A stretch of 64,000 nucleotides of DNA from Pyrinomonadaceae bacterium. GTDB lineage: Bacteria; Acidobacteriota; Blastocatellia; Pyrinomonadales; Pyrinomonadaceae. The stretch is from the NCBI GenBank assembly GCA_026129865.1, contig JAHCHG010000002.1, positions 1 through 64,000 on the forward strand. The letters run 5' to 3'. Shown in pieces: positions 1 through 8,028 of the stretch (within the stretch, counting starts at the first letter, position 1; each line of letters opens with the position of its first letter). A model generated the notes under the pieces. The model searched no databases. It was not told the DNA's origin and worked only from the letters and a program-made list of their open reading frames with translations. The translations under genes and the position numbers were made by a program.

Positions 1-1260
1 TTAAGACTTCCATCGTCTTTTGATGGTCTTTTCAAGAACCTTGTCGCCGGATTTGGTGAATTGTTTATCAACTTGATCCGCGAACTTTGCCAAACATGTC
101 GTGGTTCTAAAGTCCGTCCTGTCGTCGAATTATATTCGTCAATAAAACTTGCCCGCGCCGAAACCGTCAACGTGGCACCCTCCCCTTTTCTTAGTCCGTC
201 CGGTCCCGCTGTCAGTTGAACATACGCTGACATTCTGTTTCCATTTTCAGAAACCGTCGTCTTCGCGACCTCGTTCGAAACTAATTGGGTTCCATTCGCA
301 ACCTTGGCAAAATCCAAGGAAGCCCGGTCATCGTTTCCCGATTCACGAATAACAAAATCCACTTTTAGAAACACCTCGTCTCCCAGCAATAAGGCACCCC
401 TAGCAGGGTGTAAATCTATGATGAATTCCTCTCCACTATACCCCACGGGCTTTTCCCCAACTGCGAGAACAATTTCTTCGAAAACGGGTAGTCCGTTTTC
501 CATGATTACGTTTCCGTCGCGATCCAACTTCTGCCGTTGTCCTACCAATTTGACGCCCTCAGCTTGGATCTGCGGATCTTTGGAGGAAGAAGCTGAGTTA
601 TTCGAATTGGCTTGTTGCGCAGCCCCTTCTCGCCTCGATCGCATCGCTGCCGCGACGCCTCGTTGATCTTCACCGTTGAAATATAAAGCGTTGTATTTGT
701 ACGAGGCAGTGAGATCGAAGTCCGTACCGCCGTTAAATCCGCCACCGATGCATTGGCGGCAATTACTGCCGTTGGCGCCGGTGTCCTCTGATATCAACCC
801 CAGCGGATCGGTGAATTTGTACGGGGAATTGAGGGCGTAGCTGTATCTGTTAAAAGTCTGCGGATCTTTGACGTTTGCCGAAGCGGTCAGCGGATCGACC
901 GATGTGAATCTGCCGTGTTTGGGGTTGTAATAACGCGCCTGGGCGAATTCGAGTCCCGTTTCTTCGTCCTTTTCGTAGCCGGTGTAATCTTTTCGCAATT
1001 CGTCCGGTTTGTAGCTGAGGGCTTGCGTTCGCTGAACCGTCAAAGTCTCGTCGCCGAATGCCGAGAAATCCTGCCGCGTCGTAACCGCGCCCGATTCGTT
1101 CGTGATCACCCGCGGCGAACCGAGATGGTCGTTCGTAAGATAGCTAACCTGCTGCACCTGAGCCATTTGCGTCGAATACTCCGCGATCAGTTTCCCCGCC
1201 GCATTATAAACGAAAACCGTCATCTCCGTCGAAGAAATTTTCCGCACCGTTGACCTTCGC
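1..1260 (-). pseudogene. RHS repeat protein, C-terminal part (runs off left edge, 5' end lost)
   Basis: An open minus-strand frame with no stop runs from about 1260 to the left edge, with a possible ATG at 1223. Reading from 1223 it gives the RHS-core order: VFVYNAAGKLIAEYS, YLTNDHLGSPRVITN, DFSAFGDE, GLEFAQARYYNPKHGRFTSVDPL and finally SPYKFTDPLGL near 798-809. Those are the hallmarks of the RHS repeat-associated core that forms the plug of the cocoon-like RHS shell. About 260 residues follow DPLGL without recognisable homology, as expected for the polymorphic tip. Upstream of 1223 the frame continues through an RHS-like RKISSTE and then hits TGA/TAG near 1297-1302, exactly where the HigB gene begins. 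The missing front half lies at 1962-2358. I infer one RHS gene broken by the toxin-antitoxin module; expression of this half alone is doubtful. Confidence 0.75.
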
Positions 1261-1281
1261 CGTTTATCGACGGGGTTCCTT

Positions 1282-1302
1282 ATAGCATGGAGTCCGTGCT
1301 AT
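1282..1302. promoter_or_regulatory. Inverted repeat in front of higBA (probable autoregulatory operator)
   Basis: ATAGCA (1282-1287) and TGCTAT (1297-1302) are perfect inverted 6-bp arms separated by 9 bp, just upstream of the proposed GTG start at 1314. HigA-type antitoxins usually repress their own operon through such palindromes. The ATG at 1287 lies inside this palindrome, which argues that it is not the real toxin start. Function is inferred from position only. Confidence 0.45.
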
Positions 1303-1313
1303 CATGCAGCCTG

Positions 1314-1610
1314 GTGATCGAATCTTTCAAAAACGCGGCGACCGATGATATTTATAACGGGCGTAATTCAGCCGCCGCCAGACGATTGCTGCCGCGTTCT
1401 TTGTGGAAGGTCGCCGCTCGCAAAATGGACATGATCGACGGCGCAATCGATCTTGACGATCTGCGCGTGCCGCCCGGTAACCGTCTCGAAGCATTGAAAG
1501 CTGACCGCACCGGGCAATACAGCGTCCGTATCAATGAGCAATATCGCATTTGTTTTGAATGGAGCGCGGACGGGCGAGCCTGCAATGTCGAGATCGTCGA
1601 TTATCATTAG
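1314..1610 (+). CDS. higB: HigB/RelE-family toxin
   Basis: A small basic protein of the RelE/ParE superfamily, HigB (GraT/YgjM) branch, predicted to be a ribosome-dependent mRNA interferase. Recognisable features are the N-terminal VIESFKN strand-turn, the central VPPGNRLEALKADRTGQYSVRIN stretch (compare 'LPGYRLHPLKGDRKGQWSI' of the family) and the C-terminal RICFEW...VEIVDYH. GTG at 1314 is preferred over ATG 1287 because family members begin directly with the I-x-SF strand and because the ATG lies in the operator palindrome; that gives 98 residues, close to the usual 90-100. It is followed 21 bp later by HigA. Toxin-first order is typical of higBA. The pair sits between two pieces of an RHS gene, so it looks like a recent insertion. 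Confidence 0.85.
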   Translation: MIESFKNAATDDIYNGRNSAAARRLLPRSLWKVAARKMDMIDGAIDLDDLRVPPGNRLEALKADRTGQYSVRINEQYRICFEWSADGRACNVEIVDYH

Positions 1611-1631
1611 TCGAGTAGAAGAGGAAATTTT

Positions 1632-1949
1632 ATGAGAATGCCAAGTGACCGCCAACCTACTCATCCGGGCGAGATGCTCAGGGAAGAGTTTTTGACGCCA
1701 ATGAGTTTGACGCAAAAGGAATTAGCCGACGCAATTCTGGTTCCCTACCAGCGCGTCAACGAGATCGTCGCCGGAAAGCGCGGCGTAACACCCGCGACCG
1801 CTCTTAGACTCGGCAAATACTTTGGCACGAGCGCTGATTTTTGGCTCAACCTGCAAATCAAATACGATCTTTTTCTGGCTCATAAAAAAGAGAAAAAAGC
1901 GCTGGAAAAGATCTCTCAGATTACGGACCCGACGAAAAAAGCCGCCTAA
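1632..1949 (+). CDS. higA: HigA-family antitoxin, XRE helix-turn-helix
   Basis: A 105-residue protein of the HigA family. It starts with the family signature PTHPGEMLREEFL, followed by a Cro/C1-type helix-turn-helix (SLTQKELADAILVPYQRVNEIVAGKRGVTP, residues about 25-56) and the characteristic RLGKYFGTSADFWLNLQ segment that closes the domain. The C-terminal tail is Lys-rich. It should neutralise the upstream HigB toxin and repress the operon, probably at the inverted repeat 1282-1302. The 21-bp spacing from the toxin stop contains the purine-rich sequence GAAGAGGAAA, which can serve as its ribosome-binding site. Confidence 0.9.
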   Translation: MRMPSDRQPTHPGEMLREEFLTPMSLTQKELADAILVPYQRVNEIVAGKRGVTPATALRLGKYFGTSADFWLNLQIKYDLFLAHKKEKKALEKISQITDPTKKAA

Positions 1950-1961
1950 CCCCAATTCCCG

Positions 1962-2358
1962 TTATGCTATTTGCATATGGTCCAAACCGCACTCATTCGG
2001 CAGCGTCGTCGTGTTCGCTTCGTCAAAATTCCGGTTGCCGTAGCGGTCGAATGTAAACGTCTGTTTCCACGAAGGCGTCTGGTCGCCGTCGATATTTTCG
2101 ACCGCCGATTTCAAACGGTTGAGCGGATCATATTCGTATTTTTGAACGGCGGTAAAACCGTCTACTCCGCCTTGCGAAAGGACGTTAATCGACTGCTTTG
2201 CAACGTTTCCGTTGTTCTTCTGCGCATTCAACACACCGTTACCCCAGGTGCCGTACCCGTAGGCGAGATTGAGCCTATCAACGCCGCACTGAACAGTCCC
2301 CAAAGCGATCTGCGTCGGCTGCAAACTGGAATAGAACTGCTCGAATTCTTTGATGATT
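1962..2358 (-). pseudogene. RHS repeat protein, internal fragment
   Basis: The minus-strand frame gives FYSSLQPTQIALGTVQCG, LAYGYGTWGNG, KYEYDPLNRLKSAVENI and WKQTFTFDRYGNRNFDEANTTTL, which are the YD-repeat motifs that precede the RHS core. Upstream the frame ends at a TGA near 2358. Downstream it stops at 1962, thirteen bases from the HigA stop codon. The sequence that should link it to the core at about 1260 (roughly 60 residues of YD repeats by comparison with intact RHS proteins known to me) is absent and replaced by the higBA segment. I read it as the front half of the same gene whose back half lies at 1-1260. Confidence 0.7.
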
Positions 2359-2447
2359 CAGTTCCCGTAAGTGCCCACATTGCTCTAAGATTCTCTAGGC
2401 TCAATAAGGGTGCTTTCTGTACCGAAAATCGGTTCTTCCAAAAAAGC

Positions 2448-2933
2448 CTATTTACAAACTTTGGAATCTTGAGCAACATCGCCGAATTTTGAGAAATACC
2501 ACTCGCAATCTATCAAGTGAGCAACAATAATTTCCTTTTCTTTTATCGTCTGATTCCGAAAACAATAGCTCGCGCAGCCGGTGATGAAATATACGCCTGC
2601 TCCAAATAACGGCTCTTCTGAAACATTAGAGGCTGTAAAATCAACTAGTAAATATTGTCGGGGATCGTCCGGATCTGAATTCCTTTTGACGTATTCCTCT
2701 TTTTTTACCAGATAATCATTTTCCAACTTTCTTGGCGGGTACAAAAGATCAAACAATTTCCCCCATTGCTGAGATCTCGAGTATTCGATTCGTAAGTTCA
2801 ACCGCTCGAGCAATCTAGCACGCGCCGATTCCGGCACAGCTTCAAAGAGGTTTGTGGAATGTGTTTGTCCGAAGACCGATGTATCGAAAAGCAATACGCT
2901 TGCAACTATTAAAATACCTAAAAGCCGTTTCAT
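2448..2933 (-). CDS. Secreted hypothetical protein in the RHS locus
   Basis: A 161-residue protein with a clear signal peptide (MKRLLGILIVASVLLFDTSVFGQ, cleavage after VFG) and no domain I recognise. The mature part is charged in its first half (ERLNLRIEYSRSQQWGKLFDLLYPPRKLENDY, resembling the start of NTF2-like secreted proteins), and two cysteines (CASYC) lie in the second half. It sits between RHS fragments on the same strand, where orphan tip or immunity cassettes are commonly stranded, so a role linked to an RHS effector is possible but unproven. The start is supported by GAGGAAAAAATT just upstream of the ATG at 2933. Confidence 0.6.
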   Translation of the reverse strand: MKRLLGILIVASVLLFDTSVFGQTHSTNLFEAVPESARARLLERLNLRIEYSRSQQWGKLFDLLYPPRKLENDYLVKKEEYVKRNSDPDDPRQYLLVDFTASNVSEEPLFGAGVYFITGCASYCFRNQTIKEKEIIVAHLIDCEWYFSKFGDVAQDSKVCK

Positions 2934-2948
2934 AATTTTTTCCTCAAA

Positions 2949-3311
2949 CTATTTTGCTGCTTTTCCATAATAGGTTTTCTCACCGTTACCAACTTTTAAT
3001 GACCTTCGAATTGTCGTGCCCGGAGGCACGCCATTTAAAGTGAATTTTGCACCGTAACTTTGCTCATTCTCCTGATAATCTGCGTATTTCTTAGAATAAG
3101 TCGGACTCGAGCCGCTCAATGCGCGCGCTTTCTCCTGATCTGATTTGGCGGAATCGAACTTATTGACTATCGAGGTCGATACATCACCTGCGGCAAATGT
3201 AACCAGCTTATCCTTCGCATTCGAAAGATTCGATTGAACCTTCCATGCTTCAACTTCCTCGCTTTTATCGCCCGCGAATCTTCCTTGGTACACGCCGACC
3301 TTCACCGTCAA
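2949..3311 (-). CDS. Hypothetical protein, possible orphan RHS C-terminal tip
   Basis: The open frame begins at a TTG and encodes 120 residues with an Asp/Ser/Lys-rich middle (NAKDKLVTFAAGD, KFDSAKSDQEKARALSG) and a closing FTLNGVPPGTTIRRSLKVGNGEKTYYGKAAK that resembles a small beta domain. Its first codons overlap, in a different frame, the RHS remnant at 3288-3393. It may therefore be the 3' end of an older RHS gene joined by a frameshift rather than an independent gene. It ends 15 bp before the next gene on the same strand. I cannot assign a function. Confidence 0.35.
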   Translation of the reverse strand: MTVKVGVYQGRFAGDKSEEVEAWKVQSNLSNAKDKLVTFAAGDVSTSIVNKFDSAKSDQEKARALSGSSPTYSKKYADYQENEQSYGAKFTLNGVPPGTTIRRSLKVGNGEKTYYGKAAK

Positions 3312-3393
3312 ATTCGTAAGCTCCGAGAGTCTGCTGAGCCGCGTTCTTCACCTCGATTTGATGATTTTCCGCGTCATAAAGAAATCGAAACCG
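3288..3393 (-). pseudogene. RHS repeat remnant
   Basis: On the minus strand one frame reads FRFLYDAENHQIEVKNAAQQ and then TLGAYEFDGEGRRV, a textbook RHS YD-repeat pair (YDAENH, YEFDGEGRRV). It has no start codon. Upstream it degenerates, with a stop in frame near 3478, and downstream it ends at TAA after a few residues. It is too short to be a gene and marks either an older RHS copy or a displaced segment of the same locus. Confidence 0.65.
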
Positions 3394-3479
3394 CTGTGGT
3401 GCGATTACAGGCAGAATTCTACATTGCTCTTTCGAAGCATCGACTTTGCAATGACGGAAAGCTCCCGGCAGAAGTTACG

Positions 3480-4388
3480 TCATTTTGTTTTCTGCAGTCT
3501 TGTCTCGGGACTTTTGAAATCGCCGTATTCGTCAGTGATCAGAAATCGATCATCTTCTTTCCAACGGATCCACCCGGTCGGAGCCTCGCCGTCGAAGCCA
3601 GCCCATCTTGGATCGTCGTAAAAATACTGTCCTTCGACGTAAGCCCAATCACCGTCGACCTTATCCATGAAATTAAAATAATCAAACTTCATTTCTGCGA
3701 ATCCCTTGATCATTTCTCCGCCCGGTTTATCAAAAAGTTTATGCTCGTGATCATTGCTGTAAAGATAGAGGAGCTGATTTAAGATCAAATCCCAATTGGC
3801 TTGGGTCCAACGAGGATCTGATTTCAAAATATACTTTGATACACCTGTCTCGAAATTTACCTCGACCTTATACCAGTTTGCCGATTCTGCGATCAATCTG
3901 AAGATCGGTGCTCCGTATCCGCTTACTTTGGCATAAGGAAAGATTTCTTTACCGGAAACCTTTTCAAAATAATTACTCAAGCTGGTGTGGCTACTTATTC
4001 GAATCCAAAACGAGCCATCTTCATTGTAAAGATCGGTTAAGAATCGATCTCCCCATTTATCCCAATACTTTTCGTCCGGACCGATCAATCGGCTGGGAAA
4101 CTTCATATTTGCCAAGCCCTTGCAGATCGGAACCAAACCCATAGCTTTCGGATGGCAGGCACTTGCAAAATAAGGAAGCACGATCTCTTTCTCCGCTTTC
4201 GTGAAGGTTTCCGCAGCGGGCGAAGCGATCTTCTTTGCCGGTTGAATCGGATCGTCTTGAGCCCGCAATACGGTCGACATTCCAAAAACGAGCGCCAAAT
4301 GAGCGAGAATTAACCCTAATCTTTTATTAGCCGTGTAACTTCTTTTCGTACTTGATACCTCCTTAACGTGGAACCGTTCGGCTCCCAC
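3480..4388 (-). CDS. Secreted hypothetical protein (about 290-300 residues)
   Basis: The mature protein has several Trp/Tyr-rich strands (GDRFLTDLYNEDGSFWIRI, WYKVEVNFETGVSKYIL, GWIRWKEDDRFLITDEYGDF) reminiscent of SH3-like or beta-propeller-type secreted domains, but I recognise no named family. A signal peptide is visible as KRLGLILAHLALVFGMSTVLRAQ. The frame opens at a GTG (4388), which leaves an unusually long N-region. A perfect AAGGAGG lies at 4358-4364, eight bases before an in-frame ACG AAA AGA (4349), where an ATG AAA AGA would give a textbook signal peptide. Either the start is non-canonical or the start codon has mutated. The GTG start overlaps the end of the gene at 4363-4641. Confidence 0.6.
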   Translation of the reverse strand: MGAERFHVKEVSSTKRSYTANKRLGLILAHLALVFGMSTVLRAQDDPIQPAKKIASPAAETFTKAEKEIVLPYFASACHPKAMGLVPICKGLANMKFPSRLIGPDEKYWDKWGDRFLTDLYNEDGSFWIRISSHTSLSNYFEKVSGKEIFPYAKVSGYGAPIFRLIAESANWYKVEVNFETGVSKYILKSDPRWTQANWDLILNQLLYLYSNDHEHKLFDKPGGEMIKGFAEMKFDYFNFMDKVDGDWAYVEGQYFYDDPRWAGFDGEAPTGWIRWKEDDRFLITDEYGDFKSPETRLQKTK

Positions 4389-4641
4389 TACTAAACCCGC
4401 CTGATTCGATTCCTAAAGATTCCAACTGATATTTCCGCATATTCTGGTAAATATTAGATTTCTTTTTAGGCGGTTCCGGCGGTTTTTCCTCACATTCATA
4501 AGAAGGCTTTTTATTCACCGGTATTCCGCCACCGTCGAATTCGTGAATTCCGGTTGTGTTTACCGGATCTCCGTTGGCGTTAAGCGTTTCGACGATGACT
4601 CGTTTGTTCTCGCAAATGCAGGTAAATTTGCTCCTCTGCAC
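4363..4641 (-). CDS. Hypothetical protein, possible orphan tip fragment
   Basis: The listed start is a GTG at 4641, but the frame stays open upstream to a TAG near 4701 and reads NGLNCYQFDAAGITKRD before it, without an ATG. The protein contains four cysteines in a short span (NCYQF, FTCICENK, YECEEK), then a proline/lysine stretch (EEKPPEPPKKK), and ends in a Ser/Gly-rich tail. No family is recognised. Lack of a proper start, its position in the RHS locus and overlap with the next gene suggest a truncated or displaced coding segment. Confidence 0.35.
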   Translation of the reverse strand: MQRSKFTCICENKRVIVETLNANGDPVNTTGIHEFDGGGIPVNKKPSYECEEKPPEPPKKKSNIYQNMRKYQLESLGIESGGFSSGSRTVPR

Positions 4642-4711
4642 GTCTCTTTTGGTGATTCCTGCGGCGTCGAACTGATAGCAGTTCAGTCCATTCGCCGACT
4701 AGTGGTTCAAT

Positions 4712-5167
4712 TTATCGAGGATCTTCGGAAGGTTCGAAAGTGAAATTTATAAACGTGTATGCATAACGTATCGCGCTCGTTTCTTTCCGCTCGATATGAA
4801 ATGCTAATCCGAAACCCGGTTTAAATTCCCAGTTTAACGCCGCTTTCTCAACTTCGTCCCGAAAAACTTCGTCTCCACGGATCAAACAAGCCTTTTCAAC
4901 CAAACCGTCTTCATTTATTAAAATCTTCACAACCGCTGAGCCAAAAAGTCCGAGTTCCCGAGCTTTTTCCGGATATTTCGGTTCAAACCTTTTAAGGATC
5001 ACTTCGCTTGGGATATGTTTCATCACGACGGGTTTAAATTCGGTGAAGTCACACGGAGTTTTCTCCTTTTCCTCACTTTTTATTTGACCTAGTGAAGAAG
5101 ACGCTAAGTTAAGCAAAAGGAGTAAGCAGCTGAACAGAAAAATAAAACTGATTTTTTTTCGATTCAT
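4712..5167 (-). CDS. TonB C-terminal domain protein (energy-transducer family)
   Basis: A secreted or inner-membrane-anchored protein of 151 residues. It starts with a signal/anchor segment (MNRKKISFIFLFSCLLLLLNLASSS) and ends in a TonB C-terminal fold: RFEPKYPEKARELGLFGSAVVKILINEDGLVEKACLIRGDE and VEKAALNWEFKPG are the standard motifs of PF03544. There is no Pro-rich spacer, so it belongs to the short TonB-like proteins frequent in Acidobacteriota rather than to a classical TonB that spans the periplasm. The ATG at 5167 (MNRKK) is preferred to the upstream ATG at 5209 because it places the hydrophobic segment at the N-terminus. Confidence 0.8.
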   Translation of the reverse strand: MNRKKISFIFLFSCLLLLLNLASSSLGQIKSEEKEKTPCDFTEFKPVVMKHIPSEVILKRFEPKYPEKARELGLFGSAVVKILINEDGLVEKACLIRGDEVFRDEVEKAALNWEFKPGFGLAFHIERKETSAIRYAYTFINFTFEPSEDPR

Positions 5168-5318
5168 TTCGGACCCATCAACAATTGCCATGGTTTCGAC
5201 ATTCCGCACTCAACCTCGATTTAAAACCCTTTCGATCAAGCAGATCGCGATGCTTCATTTCCGAACCTTACGTCACAAAAACTTTTCCAAATTCCTTAAG
5301 CTTTGATCATTGAGTCGC

Positions 5319-6398
5319 TTAATCTTTATAAATCTCGACCACCGGTTTTCCTTCGGAGTTTATGTAGGCGCGGTACATTCCTTCGGAGTTGAATGAGATG
5401 CCGATGTTGCCGAATTTGTCGATCGCGACGATGCCGCCGTCGCCGCCGAGGTTTTGGAGTTTTGTATGGATGACGGCGTCGGCTGCCTGCTGTATCGGCA
5501 TTGCGCGGTATTCCATCATTGAAGAGATCTCTTTTGCGACGCCGATGCGGATGAAAAATTCGCCCCAGCCGGTTGCCGAAACGGCGCAGGTCGCGTTGTT
5601 TGCGTAGGTTCCGGCGCCGATGATGGGAACGTCGCCGACGCGTCCGTATTTTTTGTTTGTCATGCCGCCCGTTGAAGTTCCGGCGGCGAGATCGCCGTTT
5701 TTATCGAGCGCGACGGCACCGACCGTGCCGAATTTATTCTCCGGTTCCATACGCAGATCGATTCCGGAAACTTTCTTCCCTTCCTTTGCGGCTTCCGCTT
5801 TTTCTTTTTCCTGTTTGAGGATCTTTTGCAGCGAATCCCAGCGTTCCTGGGTCCAGAAATATTTTTCTTCGACGAGCTCGATGTTAAATTCCTTTGCAAA
5901 CTGTTCCGCGCCGGCGCCGATCATCATCACATGCGGCGATTTTTCCATGACGGCGCGCGCCAGAACGATCGGGTTTTTCACATGATGAAGCCCGGCGACC
6001 GCTCCGGCGTTAAGAGTTTTGCCGTCCATAATGGCGGCGTCGAGTTCGTTTTTCCCGTCCGCGGTGAACACCGCGCCTTTGCCCGCATTAAACAGCGGAG
6101 AATCTTCGAGGATCTTGATCGCAATCTCGACGGCGTCGAGTCCGGTTTTACCTTCCTGCAGCGCTTTGTATCCTGCTAAAACGGCTTCTTCGAGTTTTGC
6201 TTTGTATTCCTTTTCCTTTTCCGGCGAAAGACTTCCCTTGCGAATGACGCCCGCGCCGCCGTGCAAAACGAATCCAAGACGCGGATTTTGCGGCGATTGA
6301 AGCTGTTTTATCTCGGGAAACGAGCCTTTTTGAGCCGAGATCATCAATGGAAAGATCGACAGGATCGCGATCAGTACAAATGCGGAAAGTTTTTTCAT
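5319..6398 (-). CDS. Isoaspartyl peptidase / plant-type L-asparaginase
   Basis: An N-terminal-nucleophile hydrolase of the Asparaginase_2 family that cleaves isoaspartyl dipeptides and asparagine. The precursor (359 residues) has a signal peptide (MKKLSAFVLIAILSIFPLMISAQ), so it acts in the periplasm or outside. The alpha subunit begins with FVLHGGAGVI (about residues 43-52) and contains LFNAGKGAVF and ELDAAIMDG. Autocleavage should occur before Thr225 in KFGTVGAVALD, giving the beta subunit with AAGTSTGGMTNKKYGRVGDVPIIGAGTYA, the substrate-binding loop. All family signature motifs are intact. The Lys/Glu-rich linker (KQEKEKAEAAKEGKKV) before the cleavage site is typical of the flexible end of the alpha chain. 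Confidence 0.93.
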   Translation of the reverse strand: MKKLSAFVLIAILSIFPLMISAQKGSFPEIKQLQSPQNPRLGFVLHGGAGVIRKGSLSPEKEKEYKAKLEEAVLAGYKALQEGKTGLDAVEIAIKILEDSPLFNAGKGAVFTADGKNELDAAIMDGKTLNAGAVAGLHHVKNPIVLARAVMEKSPHVMMIGAGAEQFAKEFNIELVEEKYFWTQERWDSLQKILKQEKEKAEAAKEGKKVSGIDLRMEPENKFGTVGAVALDKNGDLAAGTSTGGMTNKKYGRVGDVPIIGAGTYANNATCAVSATGWGEFFIRIGVAKEISSMMEYRAMPIQQAADAVIHTKLQNLGGDGGIVAIDKFGNIGISFNSEGMYRAYINSEGKPVVEIYKD

Positions 6399-6447
6399 AA
6401 AAAATGACTCCGAATTTTTTTTACGTTGAGATTATCACAATTAAAAA

Positions 6448-6484
6448 AAGCGGCAAATCAAAATCCGATTTCGATCTGCCGCTT
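6448..6484 (-). terminator. Rho-independent terminator of the peroxiredoxin-like gene
   Basis: Arms at 6448-6459 and 6473-6484 (AAGCGGCARATC type, one mismatch) form a hairpin. On the minus strand it is followed by a T7 run, and it sits just past the stop codon at 6506. Confidence 0.75.
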
Positions 6485-6505
6485 ATTTGAAAGTTGTTTA
6501 AGGGA

Positions 6506-7192
6506 TTATTTTTGCCTCTGCATTTCCTTTGATCTAAGTTTCTTTAATTCGCTGATTATAACCGTCGGTTCGGCGCGCAAACGATAATCCGGTTCGAGAA
6601 ATGCGAAAATTATCTCGCCGGTTTGGCTGACAATGTATGTCGCCGAAAGCGGAAGATCCGGTGTCGAAGTTTTATTTTGTTTGACCAGGTCGATCCCGTA
6701 ACCTTTATATTTTTCATCGAGTTCCGGCGACAGTTGATAAACGATTCCAAATTTTCGCGCGACATCCAAATTGTTATCGCTAAGGACGGTAAAATTGAGC
6801 TCGTTCTTTTTTGCCACTGAAAGCGAATTGTCCGGAGATTCGACCGAAACCGCGACAAGTTTTCCGCCGTTTGCGGTGATATCGTCAAGATTTTTCTGCA
6901 AGGTTTTCAAATAAAGATTGCAAACGGGACACCACGCTCCGCGATAAAATACGAGTACAAGATTTCCCTCTTTCAATAGGTCATCACTGGTAACTAATTG
7001 ATTCTTTTCATTCAAAAGCGAAAATGCCGGAATCTTTGCACCGACATTTAAGGCATTGGTTTTCGCGTCTTCGGCGCTGACGATCTTCGGAGTGGGCGTA
7101 TCCTTTCCTGTGTCCGCCGGCGTTTTTTGTGCGAAGCTCGCACCTGCAAACATTGCAAGCGCTAAAATAGATATTAAAACTGATCTCTTCAT
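6506..7192 (-). CDS. Secreted peroxiredoxin-like (AhpC/TSA) protein
   Basis: A 228-residue thioredoxin-fold protein with a signal peptide (MKRSVLISILALAMFAGASFAQ). The redoxin domain starts at about residue 50 (VGAKIPAFSLLNEKNQLVTSDDLLKEG) and contains LVFYRGAWCPVCNLY, with Cys88 and Cys91 in a CxxC arrangement at the peroxidatic site. Later come KLVAVSVESPDN, FTVLSDNNLDVARKFGIVYQL and LPLSATYIVSQTGEI. It is of the 'peroxiredoxin-like family protein' type, predicted to reduce peroxides or act as a thiol oxidoreductase in the periplasm. It is transcribed alone and closed by the terminator at 6448-6484. Confidence 0.88.
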   Translation of the reverse strand: MKRSVLISILALAMFAGASFAQKTPADTGKDTPTPKIVSAEDAKTNALNVGAKIPAFSLLNEKNQLVTSDDLLKEGNLVLVFYRGAWCPVCNLYLKTLQKNLDDITANGGKLVAVSVESPDNSLSVAKKNELNFTVLSDNNLDVARKFGIVYQLSPELDEKYKGYGIDLVKQNKTSTPDLPLSATYIVSQTGEIIFAFLEPDYRLRAEPTVIISELKKLRSKEMQRQK

Positions 7193-7328
7193 AACCTGTT
7201 CCTTCGTTTCGTTTTGTCTAACTATCCGCGATCGCCGAGGAGTTATTCCATTTCGTGAGAAAATTTACCTAATCTTAAAAAATCTGGTAGTTTATTGCTA
7301 AACACAGCTAACCAGCGAGGAAGAATCC

Positions 7329-8027
7329 ATGAGAATCGAGATTCGGAAAGTTATTTGCCGCAGCCTCATTTTGATATGTTTTGCGTTTTTTTGTCTTGGC
7401 GCAAACGCTCAGCGAAACACGAGCAAAAAACCTCAATCGACGCCGCCCGTTCCGCCGCCGAACAATTTGTCTCAGATCGAATTGGAAGTCATTGCAGAGA
7501 TCAATTTGCTTCGGACGGATCCAGCAAGCTATCTAAAAATTCTTCAGGAAATGCGAGCTTCGCTTAAAGGAAAGACCGTAAAATTACCAAATGGAACATT
7601 ATGGACAATGAACGAAGGCGCTCCTGCGCTCGATTCGGCGATCAAAACACTCGAAAAGCAAGACAAATTAAAAGCCCTTGAATTATCCGACGGTCTTTCG
7701 CAGGCTTCAAGAGTCCAGCTTAAAGATCTTCAGGAAGACATTACGCTCGGGCATATGGGACGCGACGGCAGCGATGTGAACGCGAGACTTTCGAAGATCG
7801 GTCTTGCAGGAAAGAACACTTCGGAAAATCTTGCGATCTATTCAACAAATGCCCGCGAGATCGTTCTTTCTTTGGTTATCGACGACGGTTTGATTACGAG
7901 AATTCACCGGGCAAACCTGCTCTCGGACAAATTTGAAAAAGTCGGAGCAGCCTACGGCACCGGCAAAAAAAATGTCGGAATTTGCGTTATCGTAATGGCT
8001 GATAAATTTGAATTTAGGAAGAAATAG
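7329..8027 (+). CDS. CAP (SCP/PR-1) domain secreted protein
   Basis: A 232-residue protein with a signal peptide ending LGANAQ and a Pro-rich linker (STPPVPPPNN). The CAP domain begins at about residue 49 with IELEVIAEINLLRTDPASYLKIL and contains LSQASRVQLKDL, GHMGRDGSDVNARLSKIG, SENLA and VIDDGLITRIHRANLLSDKFEKVGAAYG, which supply the conserved His/Glu pairs of the CAP cavity. CAP proteins are small secreted proteins of varied function, with some members being proteases or lipid binders, so the exact activity cannot be stated. It is convergent with the next gene; the stops at 8027 and 8029 are almost adjacent. Confidence 0.85.
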   Translation: MRIEIRKVICRSLILICFAFFCLGANAQRNTSKKPQSTPPVPPPNNLSQIELEVIAEINLLRTDPASYLKILQEMRASLKGKTVKLPNGTLWTMNEGAPALDSAIKTLEKQDKLKALELSDGLSQASRVQLKDLQEDITLGHMGRDGSDVNARLSKIGLAGKNTSENLAIYSTNAREIVLSLVIDDGLITRIHRANLLSDKFEKVGAAYGTGKKNVGICVIVMADKFEFRKK

Positions 8028-8028
8028 C

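Noticed and set aside
1-5209. Prophage or type VI secretion cluster.
   Set aside because: Only RHS fragments, a TA pair and secreted orphans are present; no VgrG, Hcp, integrase, capsid or tail genes are seen.
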